A program made the translations under genes and the position numbers. This document shows, piece after piece, positions 36,451 through 47,600 of a DNA stretch of 53,929 nucleotides (its first letter is position 1; each line of letters opens with the position of its first letter). The notes below the pieces were generated by a model. The model ran no database searches and was not told the origin of the DNA. It saw only the letters and a list, made by a program, of their open reading frames with translations. Origin of the DNA: Syntrophomonadaceae bacterium (lineage in GTDB: Bacteria > Bacillota_D > Dethiobacteria > DTU022). The stretch is from assembly GCA_003562605.1 (NCBI GenBank), contig PWUG01000032.1, positions 1 to 53,929 on the forward strand. Direction: 5' to 3'.

Positions 36451-39400
36451 AGTTCCCCCTCTTCGTAGTCTTCGCCATTAGCTTGTTCTTCTGTCGTAGC
36501 GCTGTTCTCCAAGGCCCATTGGAGAGTGTTAATCTGCTCCGCTAGTCCTCGAACTGTGGGCCCCTCAAATAGATTTCGCAGGGAAATTTCCACATTAAAC
36601 ACCTTGTGAAGCCGAGCAATTACTTGAGCTGCAAGCAAGGAATGCCCGCCTAATTCAAAGAAGTTATCGTCGATGCCCACTCTTTCGAGCTTAAGTACCT
36701 CTGACCAGATATTTGAGATTTGCAGTTCTATTTCCGTTTCGGGTGCAATAAATTCGCCGATTAGTCCGCCCAAAGAATAATCAGGATTTGGCAGAGCCTG
36801 CAAATTTACCTTGCCATTTGGCATTAAGGGTAGCGATTCCAGTATGGCCCATCCGACTGGAACCATGTACTCTGGTAATTCTTGCTTGAGAGTTTGGCGT
36901 AGATCAGCAACGAGGTCTTCTCGATCATTTTTGGCCACTAAGTAGCCGACAAGGCGCTTATCCTCTAATGACTCTTCTTTGACGATCACGATCGCCTGCA
37001 ACACATCTGGATGCTGCATCATCGCAAATTCAACTTCTCCAAGTTCAACCCGGAAGCCCCGAATTTTGACTTGGTTGTCGGTACGTCCTAAAAAAGCCAA
37101 ATTGCCATCCGGCAAATATCGCACTACATCTCCTGTGCGATAAAGGCGATCGCCATCATGGTTGCTGAAAGGATTGGGAATAAACCGTTCTGAAGTGAGA
37201 TCAGGACGATTTAGATATCCTCTCGCAACGCCCGCCCCACCGATGAATAACTCTCCAGGAGTACCAATCATCACAGGTTGTCTGCGGGAATCGAGGACGT
37301 AAACCTCAACATTAGCGATAGGTTTACCAATGGGGATGTCTGCGGCAATCGTTTGAAACGATGAGACTTTTGGATCAATGAGTGTTGTCGTAACTGTTGC
37401 TTCGGTTGGGCCATAGGTATTGAGCCAGCGACAGTTATCGCTAGCAGACTTCAGCCAAGTTTGGTAAGCTCCGGAAGACGCTTTTTCACCGCCCACAATA
37501 ACTAAACGTACAGTATCTGGCACGACCTCATCTAGCACATCAACTTGGTTAATCCAGGTGTGCCAATAGGCAGTTGGGAGATTGAGGATGGTGATCTCAG
37601 CCTGCCTGACGAACTTTAGAAAGTCGGGGATGGAGGCAACGATGTCGTCAGGTCGTAGAACCAAAGTTGCGCCTGTAATCCAAGTCGGGAAGATCTCCTC
37701 TACTGAAATATCGAAACTGACGGAAGCAAATTGTAGGACGCGATCGCGTTCCGTCAATTCAAAGGCTTGGGAGATTGCACAGCAATGATTCACCAATCCC
37801 TTATGTTCAATCAAAACCCCTTTTGGCGTTCCTGTTGAACCCGAAGTATAGATAACATAAGCCAAATTATCAGGTGTGGTTTTGCAATCAGGAGTAGCTG
37901 TACTGAAAGTTGCAATTTCTGGCCAATCACTATCCAGGCAAATAATTACCGCTTGAGAAGTCGGTATGTTATCTCGCAACTGCTGGCTGGTTAGCAGAGC
38001 CTGAATCTGCGAATCTTGCACCATAAATTCCAGCCTTTCCTTAGGATAGCTCGGATCAAGGGGAACATAGGCTGCGCCTGCCTTCAAAATCCCTAAGAAC
38101 GCAACTGTTATTTCCACAGAACGCTCCAAGCAAATACCCACCAAGTGGTCAGGACCAATGCCCTGAGACTGCAAATAGCTAGCGAGTTGATTGGCCCTCT
38201 GGTTTAAGTCTTGATAGGTTAGCGTCTGGTCTTGATATACGACCGCTACAGCATTGGGGCTACGTTTAACTTGTTCTTCAAAAAGCTCATGAATCGTCTT
38301 TTCCTTCGGATAGTCAGCTTTATTTGAATTCCATTTTTGAATCTGTTGCCAGTCTGTATTGGGCAGAAATGACAGCTTTGAAATCTCTTGCTCAGGGGCT
38401 TTAACAATAGCGGCCAACAGCGTTTTGAAAGCCTCAATATGGCGGTGTGCGGTTTCTTCCGCAAACAAATTTGTGTTGTATTCCCACTCTAAAGTGAATC
38501 TATCTTTGTATTCAGTAATGTTGATGGCCAGCTCGAAGTTTTCGCTAGTTCGAGGATTGGGCATAAATTCAACTTCCAAGTTGGCAAAGGGAATCTGATC
38601 TTTTTCTAAGCCCTGGTCAATATTGAAAATTGCTGAGACTAATGGAACTCGGCCTGGATCTCTAGGCAAATTGAGTTTTTGAACTAAATTACCAAAGGTG
38701 AATTGCTGATGATCATAGGAGTCAAGAATTTTTGAATTTCGACCTGCTAAATATTCTGAAAAGGACTGTTGAGGATCGACTTGCGTTCTGAGGGGTAAAA
38801 GGTTTACGCAGTGACCAACAAGGTTATACATCCCCGTAGCTGCTTGGCCAGCAGCGGGTATACCGACAACCAAGTCCTCTTGAGTTGTCAAACGATGGAG
38901 AAAAACCTCAAAACTTGACAGGATAGTCGTCATGAAGCTGCATCCTGCCTGTGTGCCAAGTTTTTTAAGTGCAGCAATAATGTCCGGATTTAATACTTTA
39001 CTGATGCAGTGCGAATTAAAGGTACGAAAAGCAGGACGAGAAAAATCAGTGGGCAAATCTAAAATAGGTACTGACTCAGTAAACTGCTTTAGCCAATACT
39101 GCTCAGTCTCAGTGCTTTCTTCGCTATCCGCTTCTTGCTCTAACATAAGCGCGTAGCTACTGAAACTTTCCGGCTCCTCTAAATCGGGAGGTCTGTCTGC
39201 TAGCAATGCTGAATAAAGCTCGCCCAACTCAGGAATCATCACTCCCCAGGACCAGCCATCACAAATGATGTGGTGTGCAGTCAAGATGAGCAGATGTTCT
39301 TGAGACTGTAGCTTGAGTAACTGCCCCCTAAAAAGAGGCCCTTTTTCTAAATTGAAAGGCTTCTCAACCGCATGCTTCAAACATTTTGAACTTTGAAATT

Positions 39401-39749
39401 GCTTTTCTTCCAGCGATAGTTCAGAGAAATCTTGAAAAGTGAAATCTAGATCGAGTGAATCTAGAATGCAGAGCTCGGAACCGTCAGGGCTAAAGGTTGT
39501 CCGAAGTGCTTCGTGCCGCTGCGTTAGGGAGACAAGAGCAGTTTCTAAAGTTTGGATATCTAAGTTACCCTCTAGACGCAGTGAAACAGACTCGTTGTAG
39601 GCACAATTAGCCGCATCTCCTAGCTGCACTGAGGCCCAAATTTCCCTTTGGGCTTCAGTAGCAGGAGCGGTCAAAACGACATCTCCATCGGCAAAGGGGT
39701 CAAAATTTACAGCTTTAGTTTTAAATGGTTGTCTTAGCAATGAACTCAT
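36447..39749 (-). CDS. NRPS module C-A-PCP
   Basis: 1100 residues. The C domain (about 28-460) has intact HHIICDG (His159, His160). The A domain (about 480-990) has YTSGSTGTPKG, YGPTEATVT, YRTGDVVRYLPDGN and PNGKVN; the PCP has Ser1037 in LGGHSLLA. My reading of the specificity residues is D-I-E-N-I-G-T-V-T, which I cannot assign. The N-terminus (NFDPFADGD, LTAPATEAQREIW) resembles condensation domains following an aminotransferase in fused NRPS/PKS proteins. The C-terminal tail is strongly acidic (EEQANGEDYEEGEL), fitting a partner for the docking domain of the next protein. Confidence 0.9.
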   Translation of the reverse strand: MSSLLRQPFKTKAVNFDPFADGDVVLTAPATEAQREIWASVQLGDAANCAYNESVSLRLEGNLDIQTLETALVSLTQRHEALRTTFSPDGSELCILDSLDLDFTFQDFSELSLEEKQFQSSKCLKHAVEKPFNLEKGPLFRGQLLKLQSQEHLLILTAHHIICDGWSWGVMIPELGELYSALLADRPPDLEEPESFSSYALMLEQEADSEESTETEQYWLKQFTESVPILDLPTDFSRPAFRTFNSHCISKVLNPDIIAALKKLGTQAGCSFMTTILSSFEVFLHRLTTQEDLVVGIPAAGQAATGMYNLVGHCVNLLPLRTQVDPQQSFSEYLAGRNSKILDSYDHQQFTFGNLVQKLNLPRDPGRVPLVSAIFNIDQGLEKDQIPFANLEVEFMPNPRTSENFELAINITEYKDRFTLEWEYNTNLFAEETAHRHIEAFKTLLAAIVKAPEQEISKLSFLPNTDWQQIQKWNSNKADYPKEKTIHELFEEQVKRSPNAVAVVYQDQTLTYQDLNQRANQLASYLQSQGIGPDHLVGICLERSVEITVAFLGILKAGAAYVPLDPSYPKERLEFMVQDSQIQALLTSQQLRDNIPTSQAVIICLDSDWPEIATFSTATPDCKTTPDNLAYVIYTSGSTGTPKGVLIEHKGLVNHCCAISQAFELTERDRVLQFASVSFDISVEEIFPTWITGATLVLRPDDIVASIPDFLKFVRQAEITILNLPTAYWHTWINQVDVLDEVVPDTVRLVIVGGEKASSGAYQTWLKSASDNCRWLNTYGPTEATVTTTLIDPKVSSFQTIAADIPIGKPIANVEVYVLDSRRQPVMIGTPGELFIGGAGVARGYLNRPDLTSERFIPNPFSNHDGDRLYRTGDVVRYLPDGNLAFLGRTDNQVKIRGFRVELGEVEFAMMQHPDVLQAIVIVKEESLEDKRLVGYLVAKNDREDLVADLRQTLKQELPEYMVPVGWAILESLPLMPNGKVNLQALPNPDYSLGGLIGEFIAPETEIELQISNIWSEVLKLERVGIDDNFFELGGHSLLAAQVIARLHKVFNVEISLRNLFEGPTVRGLAEQINTLQWALENSATTEEQANGEDYEEGEL

Positions 39750-39850
39750 AGTTACCTCTAAAAATCCAACAAAAACTTAAAGGATGAAGCTTGAAAATTA
39801 TTAGCATTCTCTAAATAAGACTGCTATACGATAATGATCAAGTTTACGAG

Positions 39851-40660
39851 TTAAGGTGTAGTCTGTCGAAAATAAAATCCTTTATATGAGTCAACAAAGC
39901 ATTCAGGATGAAATGGAATATTCATTGTTCGTTTTTTTGTCCAAGTGTCGATCAGCTCATAGCCCAGATTAAACATGTTTTGGAGAAAATTCTCTATATT
40001 TTCTACCTTATAAGGAACGTACGAATCAATAAAACTCTGTAGAGTTACATACTCTTCGCCTTCATAAAGTGGGACTCGATTGACAATTACGTTTCGGGGT
40101 TTTGCGACTAGCTGGCCGAGTAATTTTGGTAAGGAAGGTTCAATGTACTGAAGGGTTCCTGATGTTAGCAGAATATCAACCTGATTCATTTTTTCAAGAC
40201 TAGTTGTAAAACAAATTCTTGGATCCTCAATCTTGCTGAAAAGATGCCGACCTACATTAACCGCAACTGGTAAGTCGCAAATAATCCAACGTATTTCAGG
40301 TGGGTATTCAATATGCTTTTGATATGAAAAGTAAGCGTTTCCGGTATTACCACCTAACTCGAACAATGTTTGACTCTCTGCGAATGCCTTTTGAAGATAG
40401 GGCAGCAGAGTGAAATCATCAGGATTAATTTTTTCAAGTCGAATAATTTCAGCCTCAACATCTAGAGCTTCCAGTGATTTCTCATCAATATAGTATTCTT
40501 TCTCTATGTTTTTGGGAATGGAAGATAATGCCTCAGCAAATGAAGAATAAACTCCCCGAAAAGAATTAGCACATCGAGGAAACAGCCAATAATAAAGATA
40601 ATAATCAGAAACAACAGGCATTTTTTTGAGATAATCACCCATGTATTTCTTGAGCTTCAT
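39851..40660 (-). CDS. Methyltransferase, TIGR04325-like
   Basis: 269 residues. LFELGGNTGNAYFSY is a SAM-binding motif I variant and WIICDLPVAVNVG follows as strand 2; DILLTSGTLQYIE is motif II. This matches a bacterial putative methyltransferase family (TIGR04325-like) common in surface-polysaccharide loci. It lies 10 bases downstream of the oxygenase gene, inside the NRPS/PKS operon. It may methylate the peptide or a tethered intermediate. Activity and target are inferred. Confidence 0.65.
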   Translation of the reverse strand: MKLKKYMGDYLKKMPVVSDYYLYYWLFPRCANSFRGVYSSFAEALSSIPKNIEKEYYIDEKSLEALDVEAEIIRLEKINPDDFTLLPYLQKAFAESQTLFELGGNTGNAYFSYQKHIEYPPEIRWIICDLPVAVNVGRHLFSKIEDPRICFTTSLEKMNQVDILLTSGTLQYIEPSLPKLLGQLVAKPRNVIVNRVPLYEGEEYVTLQSFIDSYVPYKVENIENFLQNMFNLGYELIDTWTKKRTMNIPFHPECFVDSYKGFYFRQTTP

Positions 40661-40670
40661 GATGTTTTAA

Positions 40671-41669
40671 TTAGCCTTTTGAGTTTTTTTGTATGCACTT
40701 GAGGAATTTTCTGGGACGTACTAAAAGCATTATTTTGTCCAGTTTATGGACGCAAGAGCGTAACAACGGATACTTGCTAGGGGGATGACGTTCCGCAAGA
40801 AGATCGATCAACCCAATTTTCAGGCGATCGCGCCATGCCGACTCTCCTGGTGAATTTGGCTTTAGATTAAATTCGCGCAAGTAGTGATTGACTTGGTAAA
40901 TTTCAGCCTGCTGATCGAACTCTTTTGAACAGAAGTGAACACCTAGAGCGATCGAGTACTCATCTCCATTTTGATGCCAATGAGGAGCATGAGGAGGATG
41001 GTGAACCCCTGTACCTCTCGTTAAGTCATAAACAGTTGCTTGATTTTGTTTTTCACCTGAGTGTTCTGCTGATTCCATATAGCCGATGTAATATTTTTCG
41101 ATTTTTTCATCTGTCAATATGAAAGGCTCGAACCCGTTAAAAATATTGACTTGGCGAACGCCTTGAATTTGAAACAAAAAAGTCGTTTCATAATCAATGT
41201 GGTAAGACGTAATGGAATGAGGTGAAGCAATGAAAATATATGCATCTAGCCAGGTTGTCTGACGGTGAAGGGGTTGATCGACTACTTCTTCTAATTCACT
41301 AATTATATGCTGAAGCAAGTCAGCATATTCTGGATCATTTTGTACGCTATACAAAAGTACCCAAGAACCAGATTGATCAACCGATTTGATACTGTCCAGA
41401 ACCGTTGATATAGACTTTGGAGAAAATCCACTCCAGCTTGAACCGACGGAAGCGGTGTTGGCATTCACTCCCGGCTGCACGCCTTTTGAAATCAAGAAGT
41501 CTGCCAACTCTACTAACCGATCTAATTCAAACAGAGGATGGGTCGCTAATTGGTGCGAGAACTGAAATGAGGATTTATTGAAGAACTGTTTGAATTCAGG
41601 AGACGCTCCCCCTAAGATTTGTGCCGGTAGATAGGCGTGAGACGCGCTTGGGGCTAAGCTCGGTTTCAT
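40671..41669 (-). CDS. Cupin/JmjC-like Fe(II)/2-oxoglutarate oxygenase candidate
   Basis: 332 residues. SYHIDYETTFLFQIQG gives the HxD iron ligands (His157, Asp159), and GVHHPPHAPHWH offers the distal His (one of 223, 224, 227, 230), as in cupin_8/JmjC-like hydroxylases. The start overlaps the stop of the large NRPS/PKS gene in ATGA, so it is made with that protein. A hydroxylase acting on an amino acid tethered to the assembly line is a reasonable inference. The 2-oxoglutarate-binding residue is not evident by eye. Confidence 0.68.
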   Translation of the reverse strand: MKPSLAPSASHAYLPAQILGGASPEFKQFFNKSSFQFSHQLATHPLFELDRLVELADFLISKGVQPGVNANTASVGSSWSGFSPKSISTVLDSIKSVDQSGSWVLLYSVQNDPEYADLLQHIISELEEVVDQPLHRQTTWLDAYIFIASPHSITSYHIDYETTFLFQIQGVRQVNIFNGFEPFILTDEKIEKYYIGYMESAEHSGEKQNQATVYDLTRGTGVHHPPHAPHWHQNGDEYSIALGVHFCSKEFDQQAEIYQVNHYLREFNLKPNSPGESAWRDRLKIGLIDLLAERHPPSKYPLLRSCVHKLDKIMLLVRPRKFLKCIQKNSKG

Positions 41670-44600
41670 TTGACGCCTCCTACCTGTAAGTATTTGCCAG
41701 GGCGCTCTGGATCGGCAATGTACCAGGCAGGGTTGCCTTCGGGATCACGTCCTAAACGGGCGCCCGGTTGGGGTGGTTGGTTGCGATTCGAGCGTCCGTT
41801 ACCGTTAGACTCAAACTTATCAGGCGTTGAACTGCCCCTACTGGGCAATAACCCCGCTGCTTGTAGTTCTGCCACACAATCCTTAAAGGCCTGGGTAACC
41901 AGTTCAATATCTGCCTCTGTATGCGCCAGGGTAAAGAAACAGGGGCGATGATCCCAAATATGCACACCCTTACCGCGCAGGAGGTAAAACAGCAGTTCGG
42001 CATGGGGAGCGTCATGGGGGTAGGTGACGTAAAAGAAAGAGGTAAAATGGCTGATCTTCACCGGAGCACCCACGTACTCAAAGTGTTGATTCAGGTGGGT
42101 GGCAAAGGTGCTGACCTTGTCTGCTAACGACTGCTGGAGTTGGGCTCCCCCTTCTTTGAGTTTTGTTAACACCGCTTCTGCCGCTGCCAGAGCCATGGGA
42201 TGCCGGACAAAAGTCCCCGCAAAGAAGGTGACGCCCACCTCAGGAATGGAATCATCGCCAAATTGCCAGAACCCGCCATCTAACGCATCCATATACTCAG
42301 CTTTGCCTGCAACGATGCCAATGGGTAAGCCCCCGCCAATCACTTTGCCGTAGGTCGCCAGATCTGCCTGAATACCAAAGTACGCTTGAGCACCGCCCGG
42401 ATGCACCCGGAAACCGGTCACCACTTCATCAAAGATCAATGCGGTCTCAGACTGTTGGGTAATTCGGCGAACCTCATGGAGAAATTCCTTAGGTTGTAAA
42501 TCCGGATCACGGCTACGAACAGGCTCCACTAAAACGGCTGCCACGTCATCCGCACGGTTACGGAGAATTTCCAGGGCTTCAGGCGTCCCATAATCCAGCA
42601 CCAACAGATTCTCAAACATCGAGGATAGAATTCCCGGTGCTGCCGATAGTGTTTTCAGGTTTGGGCCTGGCCGGTAAAGTACCTCATCAAAGGTGCCGTG
42701 GTAGTCTCCGGCAAAGGTCACCACTAAATCACGCCCTGTGACCGTGCGGGCTAATCGCAACGTTGCCATCACGGCCTCCGAACCGGTGTTGCAGAAGGAG
42801 ACCCGATCCATTCCAGTAAATTCTGTGATCAGTTTGGCAACCTTACCCGCCAGAGGTGTTTGAGGTCCGATTTCAATGCCCTTTTCCATCTGGGCAATCA
42901 CGGCCTCTTTAACGAAATCGGGGTTCCAGCCAAAGAAGTTCAAGCCGAAACCATTGGTCAAATCCACGTACTCATTACCATCCACATCCCATAGTTTGGA
43001 GCCAGCGGAGCGATCGGTGACAATCGGATACACCATCTCCTTGAGTGATGGCGTAAAGCCGGAGACCGTACGGGGGTCAGCCAAATATCGGCGGTGTTCC
43101 TGGGCCTGACGCTTCGATTCCTGAGTTCGGGCTGTGTAGCGTGCAATAATCTGCTTCAGGGCAACTTGTTGCTCAGCAGAAAGGGTTGTGTCGATCGACT
43201 TTTGAATTTTGGCACCAGGGCCATGGGATTTTGGTGGATGAGCCACCGCACCGTTGGGTCGTTCAGATGCCTGACTGGGTGTTGGGGAGGCAGGGGCAGG
43301 GGGCGCACTTGGTTGCAGGGGTGACGGCATCTGAACAGTCGGTGCAGTCCTTGTCCCGGCAGGGGCAGCCATTTGCCGTTCATGGGCCAGGAGTTCCAGT
43401 TGTCGCGATACGATTTGCAACTGCTGGGCAATCAGCGATTCCACTAAGCTTCCCTGGGCAGAAACCTGAGGAGGAGTAAATCCGTTGCTTCCATGGGAAC
43501 TGTCAGGCTGGACAAGGTTGGCAAGTGATGGTGTCGCTGCAACCGCAGTGTCTGAATTTTGAGATGATGCAGAAGCTTGGGCCCCTGCTGATACAGAAGC
43601 AGATGGGCTTGGTGAGGCGGCGGGTGCTGCAAAGGCCTCTACTGGGAGGGTTTGATCCAAAAATTCCGCTAGGGTATTGAGAGTGGGATAGTCCTCCAAC
43701 AAATTTCGGAATGTCATCCTAGTTCTAAATTTCTTTTTGAAGGCAAGGGCTACCTGGGTTAAGGACAGAGAGTCTAATCCCATTTCTAGGAAGGTAACTG
43801 TTTCACCGACTTCGGCACAATTCAATCCTGAAGTAGTTTCCAGGATGTCTTTCAAGATTGGAATTAATCGTTGTTTACGTGATTCAGACATGGCAGGAAC
43901 CTGTATCTCTGAGATGGACGAAGGGCTTAATTTCAAGGACTGATGGGTGAGTTGATTCTCGACCGAAAACTGCTTGGTTGTAGAGTCCTTAGCGGATCCA
44001 ACAAGACTTGAAACGGGGGAATCAGCGGGTTTGGGGTCAATCCAAAACCGTTGGCGTTCAAATGGGTATGTTGGTAACGGCAGGCGGTGGCGATACTCGT
44101 CAATGTAAAAGGCTTGCCAGTCAAGGGAAACACCTGCCAGCCAAAGTTGGCCGATTGCCTGTAATAAGGCTGTCCATTCGCCGTTATTGTCTGCTGTACT
44201 GCCCAGCGAAGAGATGGCGATTTGCTGCTTCAGGTCCTTTGCTTGTTGCCGTGCTAAGGTAGCTGCGGTGGTTCGGGGACCCACTTCTAAAAGCACATGA
44301 TTAGATTGCTGCCACAGGGTTTGTACGCCTTCTGCAAACCGGACTGTTGCCCGCAAGTGATTAGCCCAGTACATTGGGTCCGTGGCTTGTGCTTCTGTAA
44401 TCCAGTCCGAAGTAACGGTAGAAACAAAGGGAATCTTGGGGGCAGCCAGAGGAATTGTTCTGACCAGTTCTGCGAAAGGTTCCACGATCGGATCCATCAT
44501 CGGTGAGTGGAAGGCATGGGAGGTATGCAGTTGTTTGCAAGCAATCTCTGTCGCTTCTAACTCAACCTGAAGAGCCGCAATGGCTTTGGCGGGCCCCGAG

Positions 44601-47600
44601 ACGACACACAGGGATGGGCCATTGATGGCTGCGATCGCAACATCTGGGCGAAGGCGCGGCTCCAAGGTTTCTGCGGCTAAGCGAACCGAGAGCATTGAGC
44701 CGGTAGGCATCTCCCACATCATCTGGCCACGGGTGGCAACAAGCTTTAGCCCATCTTCCAACGAGAAAACTTCCGCAAGGCAGGCGGCAACAAATTCGCC
44801 AATACTGTGGCCAATCATGGCCACAGGTTGAACCCCCCAGCTCAGCCAGAGTTGAGCAAGGGCGTATTCAGTAATGAACAGAGCCGGCTGAGTATACTGC
44901 GTCTGCTTCAGCAGCGAGGCAGCAGGTTCTTCACTACCCTCTCCTGGAAACAGAATTTCGCGCAAATCCCGATCTAGGATAGGTTGGATGATGTCAAGGC
45001 AGCGGTCTACCGCTTCTCGAAACACCGGTTCCCGCTGGTACAGGTTTGCTCCCATGTTGACATATTGTGACCCTTGACCAGGAAACATGAAGACAACGTC
45101 TGGATCCCGGCGTTCGGTTAGGCGGGTTCCGGTTTGGTTTGGTTCCAGGGTGTTAAGAGTCGCGATCGCCTCCGCTGTGTCGGAGCACACTACAAAACGG
45201 CGATGATTGAAGCCCTTCCGTCCAAGCTGTAATGTGTAGGCTACATCTGCCAGGTTGATTGCAGGATGTTGTTGTAAGTAAGCCTTGAGATGGATGGTTG
45301 CTTGCTCAAGTGCTGTGTTGGTTTTTGCTGATAGCAACAACAGTTGGCGGGGACGGGATGGACTCGAAGCCTGGATCCCTGGGGCTTCTTCCAGCACCAC
45401 ATGGGCGTTTGTCCCTCCTACGCCAAAGGAACTCACTCCAGCCCGACGGGGAGTGCTCCCTTCTGGCCATTGCGTTAACTGATTATTCACATAAAACGGA
45501 CTGTTCTCGAAGTCAAGTTGTGGGTTGGGCGCTTCAAAATTTAGGCTTGCTGGAATTTGTTTGTGATATAGAGCAAGAGCGGTTTTGATCAGCCCAGCTA
45601 CACCAGCTGCTGCAACTACATGACCGATATTGCTTTTGATAGATCCGATTGCACAATATTGCTTGGCGTCTGAGTGTAGGCGAAAGGCTTGAGTCAGCGC
45701 CTCAAGTTCAATGGGGTCACCCAGGGGAGTTGCCGTCCCATGGGTTTCGACATAGGTAATGGTTTCCGGATGAAAGCCTGCAGCAGCCTGAGCTGTAGAA
45801 ATGGCCTTTGCCTGTCCATTGACACTTGGAGCTGTAAAACTGACCTTATCGGCTCCGTCGTTATTCAGACCGGCTCCTTTGATCACCGCATAGATGCGAT
45901 CTCCGTCTTCCAGAGCATCTGACAATCGCTTCAAGACAACAATGCCAGCCCCGCTATTAAACATGGTTCCCTGAGCGTTGGCATCAAACGGACGGCAATG
46001 TCCATCTGGTGAGAGCATACTGCCTTCTTGATACAGATAACCCGTATTTTGCGGCGTTGTAATTGAAATACCTCCTGCCAAAGCAATGTCGCACTCATGG
46101 TTATTTAAACCCTGAAATGCTTGAATTGTTGCCACCAGTGACGTAGAGCAGGCCGTATTGATACTGACGCTGGGACCAGTCAGATTCAATTTGTAGGAAG
46201 TACGGGTGGTAACAAAATCCTTTTCATTCGCCAGCATGGTCTGAAAGGCTCCCAGACGGTTAACAACCTCTGGGCGACCACAGATATGCCGTTCGAAGTA
46301 AGTATTTTGGCCAGAACCAGCATATAGACCAATCATTCCCTGATATGAGTCAGGCGTGTAACCTGAGTTTTCTAAGGCCTCATAGGCTAGTTCCAAAAAT
46401 ACCCGGGCTTGCGGATCCATCACTTCGGCTTCTCTAGGACTAATACCAAAGAAGCTAGCATCAAATGTCTCTGCTCCTTGAACGATTCCTCTGGCGCGAA
46501 CGTAGCTAGGATCTTGACGAAGATCTAAATCAACACTGGCATCAATTTCGTCGGCAGAGAAGAAGGTGGTTGATTCCAGTCCGGCACAGAGGTTATGCCA
46601 CAAATCATCCACATTGTCAGCTCCGGGGAAACGTCCCGCCATGCCGATGATTGCCACCCCACTCAGAGTCAAGGGTGACTCATCAGCTACTACCTGCTGC
46701 TGAAGTCGCTTCTGTATAGCTGAAACAGGTTCTCCCTGCTGCTTTCCCTGTTCCGCAATGTACTTAGCTAAGGCATAGATGGTTGGATATTGATAGAGCT
46801 TTACTGCTCTCAGAGTCACACCCAATTGCTTTTCAATTCGGGCAGCTACTTGCAAACTCAGAATTGACGTGCCACCCAGTTCAAAGAAGTTGTCTTCAAT
46901 GCTGACCCGGCTTAAACCTAACACTTCGCCCCAGATTTTCGACAGAGCACGCTCGGTAGATGTGTTAGGGGCCACATAGTCAGTTCCGGCATGATCATCG
47001 CCGATTTCTAGCAGCGCTTTGCGATCGGCTTTTCCATTGGGTGTCAGAGGAATTTTTTCCAGCACCTGGATTGTGCTGGGAGTCATGTATTCTGGTAATC
47101 GTTCGCTAAGATAGTCCCTAATGGCAGATACGTTAAGCAGTTGCCCTCCGTCAGGTGTGACATAAGCTACCAACTGTTTGTTGCCAGGTGTGTTTTCCCG
47201 AACAATCACAATAGCATCACGCACAGAAGGATGATGACTCAGTGCAGCTTCAATCTCACCCAGTTCAATGCGATACCCCCGGATTTTGACCTGGTTATCT
47301 GTACGGCCAATAAATTCCACATTGCCATTCGGCAGAAAACGAACTAGATCTCCAGTCCTATAGAGACGATGAGTTGAGTCGGCACCGAAGGGATTTGGGA
47401 TAAATCGTTCCTGAGTCAGATCAGGTCGATTGATGTACTCACGAGCCAGACCATCACCGCCAATGTAAAGTTCGCCGGGCACGCCAATAGGAACAGGTTG
47501 GAGATGTTGATCGAGGATGTAAACCTGTGTATTAGAAATCGGCCTACCAATTGGAACTGAAGTAAGATTGGCATCCAATAACCGAGGAATGCGATAACAG

